A stretch of DNA of 34,585 nucleotides from an uncultured bacterium. GTDB taxonomy: Bacteria; Nitrospirota; Thermodesulfovibrionia; Thermodesulfovibrionales; CALJEL01. The stretch is taken from the NCBI GenBank assembly GCA_938074335.1, contig CALJEL010000116.1:1-34585 (forward strand), in the 5' to 3' direction. The notes under the pieces were generated by a model. It was given only the letters and a program-made list of their open reading frames with translations. It was not told the DNA's origin and made no database searches. Made by a program: the position numbers and the translations under genes. This document shows, one piece after another, positions 9,145 through 18,233 of the stretch (the first letter of the stretch is position 1; every line of letters begins with the position of its first letter).

Positions 9145-11261
9145 GATCGTATAGAAACATAGTTATACTCCTTTTGCTGCTCAGTCTGTTTTTTGCTGTG
9201 AATATTTATCTCTTCACAAGATTTATAAAACTTGGCAATGAACCCCTCCATGCAATACTTTTTCTTGCAGAGATTAATCTCAATCTTCTTGCCCTGCTGA
9301 TACTCTTCTTCTATGTTGGTAAGAGCCTGCTCAGGCTCTACATAGACAGGAAAAAAGGGGTTCCGGGACATAGATTCCAGATACAGCTCGTGAGTATCTT
9401 TGTAATCCTTACCCTCATACCAGGAGTATTTCTCTTCATTATAGGAAGTGGCCTGGTGACAGGTTATATTGACAGATGGCTGACCCCTCAAAGCCTTTCC
9501 TCCCTTGAGCAATCACTTGCAATGGCAAGGACATATTATGAAGATAAAAAGGAACTGCTGAGATCCGAAGGACAGCGGCTCAGGCATGGTATTAATAGAA
9601 GTCGTGGTTCAGAAGATTGGTATCTGAAATCAGAGAATTCCGGGGAAGGGAGGATCGGTGTATGGGAGATAATAAAATCTCCTGAGGATGAGCTAACAAG
9701 GGAGGCATCTCTTAGAGGAGAGTCCTCTGATATACTGAAGACAGGGGAAGGCGAATATATAAGGATAGCCCTTCGTTCAGAAAAGGGGATTTTGAGGGGT
9801 GCCTTAAAAATTCCTGCAGAAATAACAGGGTCAGTAGATAGATTAAAAAAAGATTATGAGGACCTTTCTCTAAAATTAAAATGGAAATTTCCTCTTAAGA
9901 TAAATTTCGTTATGATCTTTGGTTTCTTTACACTTCTTATTATTATGCTTGCCCTGTGGACTGGTATCAGGATATCAAAAAGAATCACAGTGCCCGTGGC
10001 AGAACTTACAGAGGCAACCATGGCTGTAGCATCAGGAGATCTTGATGTGCGGTTAAAAACTGATCCGGGTCGAAATGATGAAATTGGCTATTTAATAAAA
10101 AACTTCAATTTTATGATAGAGGAGCTTAAAAACAGTAAAGAGGAATTACAGGAGGCATACAGGCAGACAGAGGAGCAAAGAATAAGGCTATCCAGTATAC
10201 TTGAGCATATACATACAGGTGTCCTTTTTATTGACAGTAATGGTGCAATAGTATCCATAAATAAGGCGGCAGAAAAGATACTGGGTATTTCTCAGGAGTT
10301 TCTGGGAAAAAATTACAAAGACCTTCTTTCCTATATAGGCTCTGAAGAACTGGATAAACTTATAAGGGGTATAAGGCTCAGAGACCTTAAAGGAATAGAG
10401 AAGGAGATAAGACTTAATATTAAAGAAAGGTCTCTATCCCTCAGGGTATTCATAACAGGCTTGAGGATACCTGACAGGGCGGGTGAAGTGATAGGGTTAA
10501 TAGTGGTCTTTGATGACATCACCGATATTGTCAATGCCCAGAGGGCCCTTGCCTGGCAGGAGATAGCCTTAAAGATTGCCCATGAGGTCAAAAATCCCCT
10601 CACCCCGATAAAATTATCCACGGAAAGGCTTATAAAGAAGTGGCATCAGAAAGACAGTGACTTTGAAGAGGTCTTTGAAAGCTCCACAAGGACTATTATA
10701 CGGGAGGTGGAAAGCCTGAGAAGACTTGTTTCTGATTTTTCCCAGTTTGGCAGGATGCCGCAGATTAAAAAGAGAACTGTTGATTTAAGAGAGATATTAA
10801 AGGAGCTTTATAATCTTTATACTGGTTTTAAGGACATTAGAATGCATCTTGAACTGCCTCCTCAAGAGGTGATAGTTGAAATGGATCCAGAACAGATGAA
10901 GAGGGTTTTTATTAATATAGTGGATAATGCAATTGAGGCTATAAAAAGCCAGGATTCAACCCACGGCCCTCAGGTGAAAGGGAATATTTATATAAGTCTG
11001 AGTACCGATTATGATGCAGAGCAGGTAATGGTAAGGATTGCAGATGATGGCCCGGGGATATCTGATGATATAAAGGATAAACTTTTCATGCCTCATTTTA
11101 CCACCAAAAGAGGAGGTTCAGGTCTGGGACTTGCAATTGCAAACAGGATTGTTACAGAACACAGGGGATTGATTAAAGTAAAAGATAATGAACCCAAGGG
11201 AGCGGTCTTTATAATTGAAATACCCTTTATGAAAGAGGTTTCCCGAGATCATTATATCTGA
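9141..11261 (+). CDS. NtrY-like sensor histidine kinase (TM, HAMP, PAS, HisKA, HATPase)
   Basis: N-terminal TM helices, HAMP, PAS (ILEHIHTGVLFIDSNGAIVSINKAAEKILG), H-box IAHEVKNPLTPIKLSTERL, GSGLGLAIANRIV. Confidence 0.92.
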   Translation: MRSYRNIVILLLLLSLFFAVNIYLFTRFIKLGNEPLHAILFLAEINLNLLALLILFFYVGKSLLRLYIDRKKGVPGHRFQIQLVSIFVILTLIPGVFLFIIGSGLVTGYIDRWLTPQSLSSLEQSLAMARTYYEDKKELLRSEGQRLRHGINRSRGSEDWYLKSENSGEGRIGVWEIIKSPEDELTREASLRGESSDILKTGEGEYIRIALRSEKGILRGALKIPAEITGSVDRLKKDYEDLSLKLKWKFPLKINFVMIFGFFTLLIIMLALWTGIRISKRITVPVAELTEATMAVASGDLDVRLKTDPGRNDEIGYLIKNFNFMIEELKNSKEELQEAYRQTEEQRIRLSSILEHIHTGVLFIDSNGAIVSINKAAEKILGISQEFLGKNYKDLLSYIGSEELDKLIRGIRLRDLKGIEKEIRLNIKERSLSLRVFITGLRIPDRAGEVIGLIVVFDDITDIVNAQRALAWQEIALKIAHEVKNPLTPIKLSTERLIKKWHQKDSDFEEVFESSTRTIIREVESLRRLVSDFSQFGRMPQIKKRTVDLREILKELYNLYTGFKDIRMHLELPPQEVIVEMDPEQMKRVFINIVDNAIEAIKSQDSTHGPQVKGNIYISLSTDYDAEQVMVRIADDGPGISDDIKDKLFMPHFTTKRGGSGLGLAIANRIVTEHRGLIKVKDNEPKGAVFIIEIPFMKEVSRDHYI

Positions 11262-11270
11262 GAGGTGGGC

Positions 11271-12644
11271 ATGGCTTATTTGATACTGGTTATAGATGAT
11301 GAGGAAGGGATAAGGGAAAGCCTCAAAGGTATCCTTGAAGATGAGGGCTATGAGGTCCTTACTGCTAGTAGCGCAGAAGAGGGGATGAAGATATTTGAAG
11401 AACAATTACCTGACCTTGTGCTTCTTGATATATGGTTGCCCGGTATGGACGGGATAGAGTCTTTAAAGAGGATGCGGGACAGAAGACCTTCTATCCCTGT
11501 AATAATGATATCAGGTCATGGAACAATAGAGCTTGCAGTAAAGGCTTCAAAACTCGGTGCCTATGATTTTCTTGAAAAACCCCTTTCCCTTGAAAGGGTT
11601 CTTATAACCGTTAAAAGGGCACTGGAGGTAGCAGCTCTTGAGGGTACACTAAAGGCATTAAAAGAGGAGGCAGCAGGCCGTTTCAGGCTTGTTGGTGAAT
11701 CTGCTGCAATAAGACACCTTAAGGCACAGATAGATATTGTTGCACCTTCTTCAAGTATAGTACTCATTACAGGAGAGAGTGGTTCAGGAAAGGAACTCGT
11801 GGCAAGGCTCATTCATGAAAGGAGTCCACGGAAGGGTGGTCCTTTTATTGAGGTAAATTGTGCAGCCATACCCCGGGAGCTTATAGAAAGCGAACTCTTT
11901 GGCCATGAAAGAGGTTCCTTTACAGGTGCTCATGAGAGGAAAAAGGGGAAATTTGAGCTTGCTGACAGGGGAACACTTTTTCTTGATGAGATAGGAGATA
12001 TGTCAAAGGAGGCACAGGCAAAGGTCTTAAGAGTAATAGAGACAAAGGAATTTCAAAGAGTTGGTGGAGGGAAAAATATAAAGGTGGATGTAAGGATAAT
12101 AGCAGCAACAAATAAGGACCTTCAGGAAGAAGTTAGAAAGGGAAACTTCAGGGATGATCTCTTCTACAGGTTAAATGTGATCCCTTTGAGGGTTCCTCCT
12201 TTAAGAGAGAGAAAAGAGGATATCCCTCTTCTTGTAGAGCATTTTTTAACCCTCATAGCATCTGAATATGGCAAGCCAAAGAAGAGACTGGAAGAAAAAG
12301 CCATAAAGCTTCTTGTAGACTATAACTGGCCCGGCAATGTGAGGGAATTAAGGAATCTCGTGGAGAGGCTTTTTATTATGTCTCAGGGAGATATCATTAG
12401 ATCAGAAGATATTGAATCTTCTTTTGGTCTTCCATCCCCTGGAATTCATTCCTATTTCAAATTCAATACACTCAGGGAGGCAAGGGAGGCCTTTGAAAGA
12501 GATTTTATCCTAAAAAAACTTCAGGAGAATAACTGGAATATCTCTAAGACAGCAGAGGCAATAAGTCTTGAAAGGACAGCGCTGTATAGAAAGCTTAAAC
12601 ATTTAGGGATAACAGAGGCTGATAGTAGTGCGACAGTGCGATAG
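11271..12644 (+). CDS. NtrX-like sigma-54-dependent response regulator
   Basis: Receiver, GESGSGKE, ESELFGHERGSFTGA, Fis-like HTH; ATG preceded by gaggtggg. Confidence 0.93.
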   Translation: MAYLILVIDDEEGIRESLKGILEDEGYEVLTASSAEEGMKIFEEQLPDLVLLDIWLPGMDGIESLKRMRDRRPSIPVIMISGHGTIELAVKASKLGAYDFLEKPLSLERVLITVKRALEVAALEGTLKALKEEAAGRFRLVGESAAIRHLKAQIDIVAPSSSIVLITGESGSGKELVARLIHERSPRKGGPFIEVNCAAIPRELIESELFGHERGSFTGAHERKKGKFELADRGTLFLDEIGDMSKEAQAKVLRVIETKEFQRVGGGKNIKVDVRIIAATNKDLQEEVRKGNFRDDLFYRLNVIPLRVPPLRERKEDIPLLVEHFLTLIASEYGKPKKRLEEKAIKLLVDYNWPGNVRELRNLVERLFIMSQGDIIRSEDIESSFGLPSPGIHSYFKFNTLREAREAFERDFILKKLQENNWNISKTAEAISLERTALYRKLKHLGITEADSSATVR

Positions 12645-12697
12645 TGCGACAAACTACACAGAACCTCTCCCCGCTCTGTCGTTCTGTCGCACTATTT
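12626..12697. repeat. Octamer-array inverted repeat / bidirectional hairpin between convergent genes
   Basis: AGTGCGAC AGTGCGAT AGTGCGAC ... GTCGTTCT GTCGCACT ATTTTT; arms are complementary. Confidence 0.8.
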
Positions 12698-14206
12698 TTG
12701 AACTGTTTTAATTATTGCCTCCACCAGTGCCTCGTTTGTCGCCTTCTCAGGCATTATGGAGACCTTAAGCCCGGCGGATTCAACTACCTTTTTTGTAACA
12801 GGACCTATGACCGCTATCTTTACATCCATTAAAAATTCCTTTGCCTCCTGGCCGATCAATTCTATAAAATTATTAAAGGTAGCACCACTTGTAAAGACCA
12901 CCATGGTAATCCTTCCCTCTTTTAGAAATCTCTTTATCCTCTTTGCATGGGTCTCTGGCTTTATGGATCTATATGTAACAGGTGCATCCACATGACCTCC
13001 AAGTTCCTTTATCCTTTCAGGTATTATCTCCCTTGCAATATCTGCCCTTGGAAAGAGTATACGGATACCCTCTAAATTTCCATTATAAAGCCTTTTAAAG
13101 GCCTCCACCACACCCTCTGCCCTGAATTCTTCAGGTACAAGGTCAACCAGTATGCCATATTTTTTTAATTCTTCTTCAGTTTTTATGCCAACAGAGCATA
13201 TCTTTACGCCCTTCAGCTCCCTCACATCCAGACCTTTTTCAAGCATTCTTTCCATGAAATATCTGACACCTGAAGAAGAGGTAAAGATGATCCATTGATA
13301 TGTTTGAAGCCTTGATAAGGAGTTATCAAGGCCTGTCCAGTCTTCTGGAGGTGTAATCTCTATTGTGGGAAAATCTATTACTTCTGCTCCAAGGAGCTCT
13401 AATTTTTCATAGGCCTCTGATTCCTTTCCTGTAATAACTATCCTCTGACCAAAGAGGGGCTTTTTTTCATACCAGAGAAGGACATCCCTGAGCCTTACCA
13501 CTTCACCGATTATAAATATGGCAGGTGGATTAATTTTTTTTTCTTTTATTATCTCAGGTATGGTCCTGAGAGTCCCTGTAATCGTAATCTGATCTGCCCT
13601 TGTCCCCCATCTTATAAGTGCAGCAGGAGTGTCGGGGTCTTTGCCATTTCTGATAAGCTGTTCTGTGATGGCAGCTAAATTTCTTACTGCCATAAGAAAG
13701 ACAAGGGTACCATCAAGTTCTGCAAGGGCCTTCCAGTTTATCCTGGTTTCATGTTTTGTTATATCTTCATTCCCTGTAATTACCGTGAACAGAGAAGATA
13801 GGTCTCTGTGTGTTAATGGGATACCCGCATAGGCAGGTACCGCAATTGCAGAAGATATCCCGGGTATTATCTCAAAGGGTATACCTTCCCTTGCAAGTAC
13901 CTCAGCCTCTTCTCCTCCCCTGCCAAATACAAAGGGGTCTCCACCCTTAAGCCTGCAAACGATCTTCCCCTCCTTTGCCTTTTCAACCAGTATCCTGTTT
14001 ATCTCTTCCTGAGTCATCTCATGATGGCCACCGCGTTTACCAGCGTAAATAAACTCAGCCTCATTTTTAAGATAGTTCAGGATTTGAGCATTTATGTGAA
14101 AGTCATATACCACAACATCAGAGAGTTGAAGTGCCTTCAGACCCTTGATGGTGAGAAGACCTGTATCTCCAGGGCCAGCCCCTACGATGTAAACCTTACC
14201 TGTCAT
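12692..14206 (-). CDS. cobA-hemD: Uroporphyrinogen-III C-methyltransferase / uroporphyrinogen-III synthase fusion
   Basis: N-terminal GKVYIVGAGPGDTGLLTIKGLKAL, RLKGGDPFVFGRGGEEAE; C-terminal HemD-like domain (FTSSSGVRYF, VVFTSGATFNNF). Confidence 0.93.
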   Translation of the reverse strand: MTGKVYIVGAGPGDTGLLTIKGLKALQLSDVVVYDFHINAQILNYLKNEAEFIYAGKRGGHHEMTQEEINRILVEKAKEGKIVCRLKGGDPFVFGRGGEEAEVLAREGIPFEIIPGISSAIAVPAYAGIPLTHRDLSSLFTVITGNEDITKHETRINWKALAELDGTLVFLMAVRNLAAITEQLIRNGKDPDTPAALIRWGTRADQITITGTLRTIPEIIKEKKINPPAIFIIGEVVRLRDVLLWYEKKPLFGQRIVITGKESEAYEKLELLGAEVIDFPTIEITPPEDWTGLDNSLSRLQTYQWIIFTSSSGVRYFMERMLEKGLDVRELKGVKICSVGIKTEEELKKYGILVDLVPEEFRAEGVVEAFKRLYNGNLEGIRILFPRADIAREIIPERIKELGGHVDAPVTYRSIKPETHAKRIKRFLKEGRITMVVFTSGATFNNFIELIGQEAKEFLMDVKIAVIGPVTKKVVESAGLKVSIMPEKATNEALVEAIIKTVQK

Positions 14207-14238
14207 GCCTGTTTACTGTATAGTCTTTTTACCTTAAT

Positions 14239-14431
14239 CTGCCGATAGCAATGGCAGGGGATGCCGAAAAGGCTTTATCGCGACACCTTAATGTAAGATT
14301 TTTAATAACATTACCGAACATTTCTTACTTCACCTTTTGGTGAAAAACTGTTTAATACATGATAAATAAAAATTTGTCGCATTATAAAGGCTTTGAGGCA
14401 TCCCCTGCCATTAAAAATGCATTTCTATCAG
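14239..14431. mobile_element. Copy B of MITE-like element with long terminal inverted repeats
   Basis: Left CTGCCGATAGCAATGGCAGGGGATGCCgaaaAGGCTTTATcgCGACA; right end reverse complement CTGATAGAAATGCATTTTTAATGGCAGGGGATGCCtcaaAGCCTTTATAATGCGACA. Confidence 0.75.
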
Positions 14432-14433
14432 TT

Positions 14434-14460
14434 GTAGGGGCAATTTAGAATTGCCCCTAC
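14434..14460. repeat. Perfect GTAGGGGCAATT/AATTGCCCCTAC palindrome overlapping the hemC stop codon
   Basis: GTAGGGGCAATT tag AATTGCCCCTAC: 12-bp stem, 3-nt loop. Confidence 0.85.
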
Positions 14461-15458
14461 TTTTTATAGACCTCATCCAGTATCTCCTTAGCTCCTTTCT
14501 TAAGGAGGTCTTCAGCAAGGGCTATTCCGAGCCTTTCTGCCCTATCAATTGCACCTGTATCTGCAGAAGTACCTGTAAAAGCATCTTCTAAATGGCCCTT
14601 AATAAGCCTGTCCCCACTGAGAGAACCCACAAGTCCATCCATAACAAGTTTTCCCTCAAGGAGTCTTGCATGGGCAGCAATAGGGACCTGGCAGCCTCCT
14701 TCAAGTCTTTTAAGGAATGCCCTTTCTGCAATTACCTCAATAGAGGTTTTATAATCATTTAAGGGCTGAATCAGGGAATTGATAAACTCATCATCAATCC
14801 TGCATTCTATACCAATTGCGCCCTGGCCTATTGCCGGAAGGCTTATCTCAAGAGGAAGTATCTCTGTTATCCTGTGCTGCCAGCCAAGCCTTTTAATGCC
14901 AGCTGCAGCCAGTATCATGGCATCAAACTGGCCTTCATCTAACTTCCTGAACCTTGTATCAAGATTGCCCCTTAACTGTATTATTTGAAGATCAGGTCTT
15001 ATACTGAGAAGCTGACAGGCCCTTCTGAGACTGCTTGTGCCAAGCCTTGCACCTTCCGGGAGGTCTTGAAGGTTTTTATATTTAAAAATGATCTGTTCTG
15101 ATTTCTGACCTCTGACTTCTAAGCTCTTACTGATAAAGGCATCTCTTGGATCCTCTCTCTTACATATGGCGGTCAGATGAAGTCCATCGGGTATCACGGT
15201 GGGTACATCCTTCATACTGTGAACTGCAAGGTCAATTTCTTTCCTTAATAAGGCCTCTTCAATCTCTTTTACAAATAGACCTTTGCCCCCTACCTTTGCA
15301 AGAGGGACATCAAGTATCTTGTCTCCAGTGGTCTTTATCTTTCTGAGTTCTATCTCCATATCTGGTGAAAGTCTTAATATTTCATTTTTAACCCATTCAG
15401 ACTGCCACAGGGCAAGCTTTGAACCCCTTGTGCCGATAACTATTTTTTTTCTTTTCAT
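14457..15458 (-). CDS. hemC: Hydroxymethylbilane synthase (porphobilinogen deaminase)
   Basis: IVIGTRGSKLALWQ, VHSMKDVPT, ARLGTSSLRRACQL, LRGNLDTR, EGGCQVPIAAHA. Confidence 0.96.
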   Translation of the reverse strand: MKRKKIVIGTRGSKLALWQSEWVKNEILRLSPDMEIELRKIKTTGDKILDVPLAKVGGKGLFVKEIEEALLRKEIDLAVHSMKDVPTVIPDGLHLTAICKREDPRDAFISKSLEVRGQKSEQIIFKYKNLQDLPEGARLGTSSLRRACQLLSIRPDLQIIQLRGNLDTRFRKLDEGQFDAMILAAAGIKRLGWQHRITEILPLEISLPAIGQGAIGIECRIDDEFINSLIQPLNDYKTSIEVIAERAFLKRLEGGCQVPIAAHARLLEGKLVMDGLVGSLSGDRLIKGHLEDAFTGTSADTGAIDRAERLGIALAEDLLKKGAKEILDEVYKK

Positions 15459-16714
15459 TCCTCTTCTCCATTAAGGGAATACAACTTTTTAATGGTTGCA
15501 ATCAATATATCTTTATCCTCGCTATCATTCTTCAGGGCTGCTGTAGGAGGATGTATAAGTTTATTGACAATGGTACTGGCCAGCTGTATTACTGCCTTTC
15601 TTTCACGCTCATCCATGGATGGAAATTTGTTGAAGAAGTCTTTAAGCTCTGTCTCCTTTATTTCTTCCGCCTTTTTCCTCAGGGCGACAATTGTGGGAAC
15701 TGAATCAAGGGAATTAAACCATTTTTCAAACTTTTCCACCTCTTCATTTATTATATTCTCTGCTCGCTCGGCCTCTTTCTTTCTTTCAAGCATATTTGAA
15801 TCTACGACACCCTGAAGGTCATCTATATCATAGAGATAGACATTTTCAATTTCATTAATGGCAGGGTCTATGTTTCTCGGTACAGAGATATCTATCAGAA
15901 AGACCGGTCTGTGTCTTCTTTCCTTCATCACATGATGCATCTGCTCTTTTGTAACCACATATCTGGAGGCACCGGTTGAGCATATTACAATATCTGTATG
16001 GATTAGCTCTCCCGGGAAATCCTCAAATCTTATGGCCCTTCCATTGAATTCCTTTGCAAGCTCGCAGCCCCTTTCATAGGTCCTGTTTGCAACCGTGACC
16101 GCTCTTACGCCATTTGTTATAAGATGCCTTGCTGCAAGCTCAGCCATTTCACCAGCGCCAAGGAGCATAAAACTCTTTGTTGAAAGATCTTCAAATATCT
16201 TTTTTGCAAGTTCCACAGCAGCATAACTTATTGATACCGCATTTTCAGCGATCCTTGTTTCTGTCCTCACTCGTTTTGCAGCGGATATGGCCTTTTTTAC
16301 AAGGGTATTGAGAATAAGTCCTGTTGTCTTTCTCTGAAGGGCAAAATCAAAGGCATCCTTAACCTGACCGAGTATCTGGGGCTCTCCAACTATCATGGAA
16401 TCAAGACTTGATGCTACTCTGAAAAGATGTCTTGCAGCATCCATATCCTTCAGGATATAAAGGCTTTTTCTCAGATCCTGAAGCTCAACGGAATGAAAAC
16501 TTGAAAGAAACTTAATCAGCTCCTCTGATATATCCTCTTTTGAATGAAGATATAATTCAACCCTGTTACAGGTGGATATGATAAAGACCTCTTTAATTAA
16601 TGGATGGGCTGCAAGCTCCTTCAGTCCTTCCTCAAGCTTTGGACCATTGAAGGCAAGCCTTTCCCTTATCTCCACCTCTGCGGTTTTATGATTTAAACCT
16701 ATAACAGTTATCAT
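15455..16714 (-). CDS. hemA: Glutamyl-tRNA reductase
   Basis: MITVIGLNHKTAEVEIRERLAF, STCNRVELY, GEPQILGQVKDA, LLGAGEMAELAARHL. Start at internal Met, overlapping ccsA stop. Confidence 0.95.
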   Translation of the reverse strand: MITVIGLNHKTAEVEIRERLAFNGPKLEEGLKELAAHPLIKEVFIISTCNRVELYLHSKEDISEELIKFLSSFHSVELQDLRKSLYILKDMDAARHLFRVASSLDSMIVGEPQILGQVKDAFDFALQRKTTGLILNTLVKKAISAAKRVRTETRIAENAVSISYAAVELAKKIFEDLSTKSFMLLGAGEMAELAARHLITNGVRAVTVANRTYERGCELAKEFNGRAIRFEDFPGELIHTDIVICSTGASRYVVTKEQMHHVMKERRHRPVFLIDISVPRNIDPAINEIENVYLYDIDDLQGVVDSNMLERKKEAERAENIINEEVEKFEKWFNSLDSVPTIVALRKKAEEIKETELKDFFNKFPSMDERERKAVIQLASTIVNKLIHPPTAALKNDSEDKDILIATIKKLYSLNGEEE

Positions 16715-17532
16715 CAGCCCTTGAAACCATGATAAGTCTTCAATAATAAACTCACACCGAAGAATGTAAACATAACAAAGATAAATCCAAGGATAGATAG
16801 AAATGCTGCCCTTCTGCCTCTCCAGCCTGCAACCAGTCTTGCATGAAGAAGCAGGGCATAGATAAACCATGTGATAAGAGACCAGGTTTCTTTTGGATCC
16901 CATCTCCAGTATGTTCCAAAGGCTGTTTCAGACCACACAGCACCAGTGATTATGGCAAGGCTGAGAAGTGGAAAGCCGAGGGTGATCAACCTGTAATTTA
17001 TTTCATCAAGACTCTGAAGGCTTGGTAATCTGCTGAATAATCCTGAAGGATGTTTTGACTTAAGATAATATTCTTGAACAAGGTACATTATGCCAATTAC
17101 AAAGGAAAGGGCAAAGGCAGCATTCCCGAGGAAGGCAAGAAGAGTATGAACCGGTAACCAGTAGCTTCTGAGAAGTGGGTCCAGGGGCTTAAGTTCTCTT
17201 GGAAGCATGGAGGAGGATAACATCAATACAAAGATAAGTGGCATAATGAAACAACCAAGAAGCCCTAATTTATACCTTGACTCAAGGAAAAAAAACAGAA
17301 CCAGTATAGCCCAGGCATAAAAGGAAGAAGCTTCATGAAGATTGGTAACGGGAAGATACCCCCCCTGAAAATATCTCAGGACAATGGAAAGGGTATGAAA
17401 GAAAAATCCAACAATCGCTATGTATATAACAGGTCTTGATGTAGCCCTTGAGCCCATCCACAGCTCTACTATGCTTACTATTGCAGCTGCAAAATAGAGT
17501 GTTAAGGCAATCTCAAATAAGAGCGTTCCCAA
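16714..17532 (-). CDS. CcsA/ResC-like cytochrome c biogenesis membrane protein
   Basis: Multiple TM helices and tryptophan-rich WWD-type motif FGTYWRWDPKETWSLITW; adjacent to hemA. Confidence 0.88.
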   Translation of the reverse strand: MGTLLFEIALTLYFAAAIVSIVELWMGSRATSRPVIYIAIVGFFFHTLSIVLRYFQGGYLPVTNLHEASSFYAWAILVLFFFLESRYKLGLLGCFIMPLIFVLMLSSSMLPRELKPLDPLLRSYWLPVHTLLAFLGNAAFALSFVIGIMYLVQEYYLKSKHPSGLFSRLPSLQSLDEINYRLITLGFPLLSLAIITGAVWSETAFGTYWRWDPKETWSLITWFIYALLLHARLVAGWRGRRAAFLSILGFIFVMFTFFGVSLLLKTYHGFKG

Positions 17533-17577
17533 TTTTACCTCAAAGCCTGAGTCCAGGAAAGATAAAGATCTTCAGGT

Positions 17578-18216
17578 TTAAAAACATCCAAGCTCGCAAT
17601 TTACAATCTTGATGCCCAGGGCATCAGCCATCTCTCCTACATCTCTGTATCGGAGTCCGAGGGTTTCAGCAATCTGTCTCGCCACAGAACAGGATATCTT
17701 GTTATTAATCGCCCTTTTCTTGAGTTCATGAGACAATAGCGATTTTTTACTTATTAACTCCTCTGTTTCTTTCAAGGCATCTTCCATCTTATCAGGTCTT
17801 ACAATTATATCTGCCCGCTCTTTTACCTTTATTGCTGAGCCCTTTGGGGGTCTTTCAAGCCCATTTAAAAATACTACTACATCTGGCTTTAAAAACTCAA
17901 TCGGGCTGTTTCCTTCTATGATTATCCCTTTATAATTTGATAGCCGTTCCAGGCTCATAGAAAGCACCTCAGATAAGCCTTCTTTAGGAGATTGAACCCA
18001 CAGGACCTCACAGGCACCTGCCTCAAGGTATTTCCTTGTGTCCTTTCCATCTACAGAAAGCATATCTTTATTATTAACTATCGTTGAGTAAAAGCCTGTC
18101 TTTGTGTATTTTATAACTGCCCAGTCTTTACCGAGTGACCTGAGGAGCCTGGTTCCAAAGGTTGTCTTTCCACAACCGCTGTAAGAGCCACCTATGAGAA
18201 CAATAAAGGGCTTCAT
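17578..18216 (-). CDS. MobB-like P-loop NTPase with C-terminal HTH-like/CELGCF tail
   Basis: GGSYSGCGKTTFGTRLL Walker A, IIIEGNS; tail CSVARQIAETLGLRYRDVGEMADALGIKIVNCELGCF. Confidence 0.65.
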   Translation of the reverse strand: MKPFIVLIGGSYSGCGKTTFGTRLLRSLGKDWAVIKYTKTGFYSTIVNNKDMLSVDGKDTRKYLEAGACEVLWVQSPKEGLSEVLSMSLERLSNYKGIIIEGNSPIEFLKPDVVVFLNGLERPPKGSAIKVKERADIIVRPDKMEDALKETEELISKKSLLSHELKKRAINNKISCSVARQIAETLGLRYRDVGEMADALGIKIVNCELGCF

Positions 18217-18233
18217 AATGTATAATATCAAAA

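Noticed and set aside
16717-16903. 63-residue N-terminal extension of hemA
   Set aside because: It overlaps ccsA in another frame; MITVIGLNHK is the standard GluTR start and gives an ATGA overlap.
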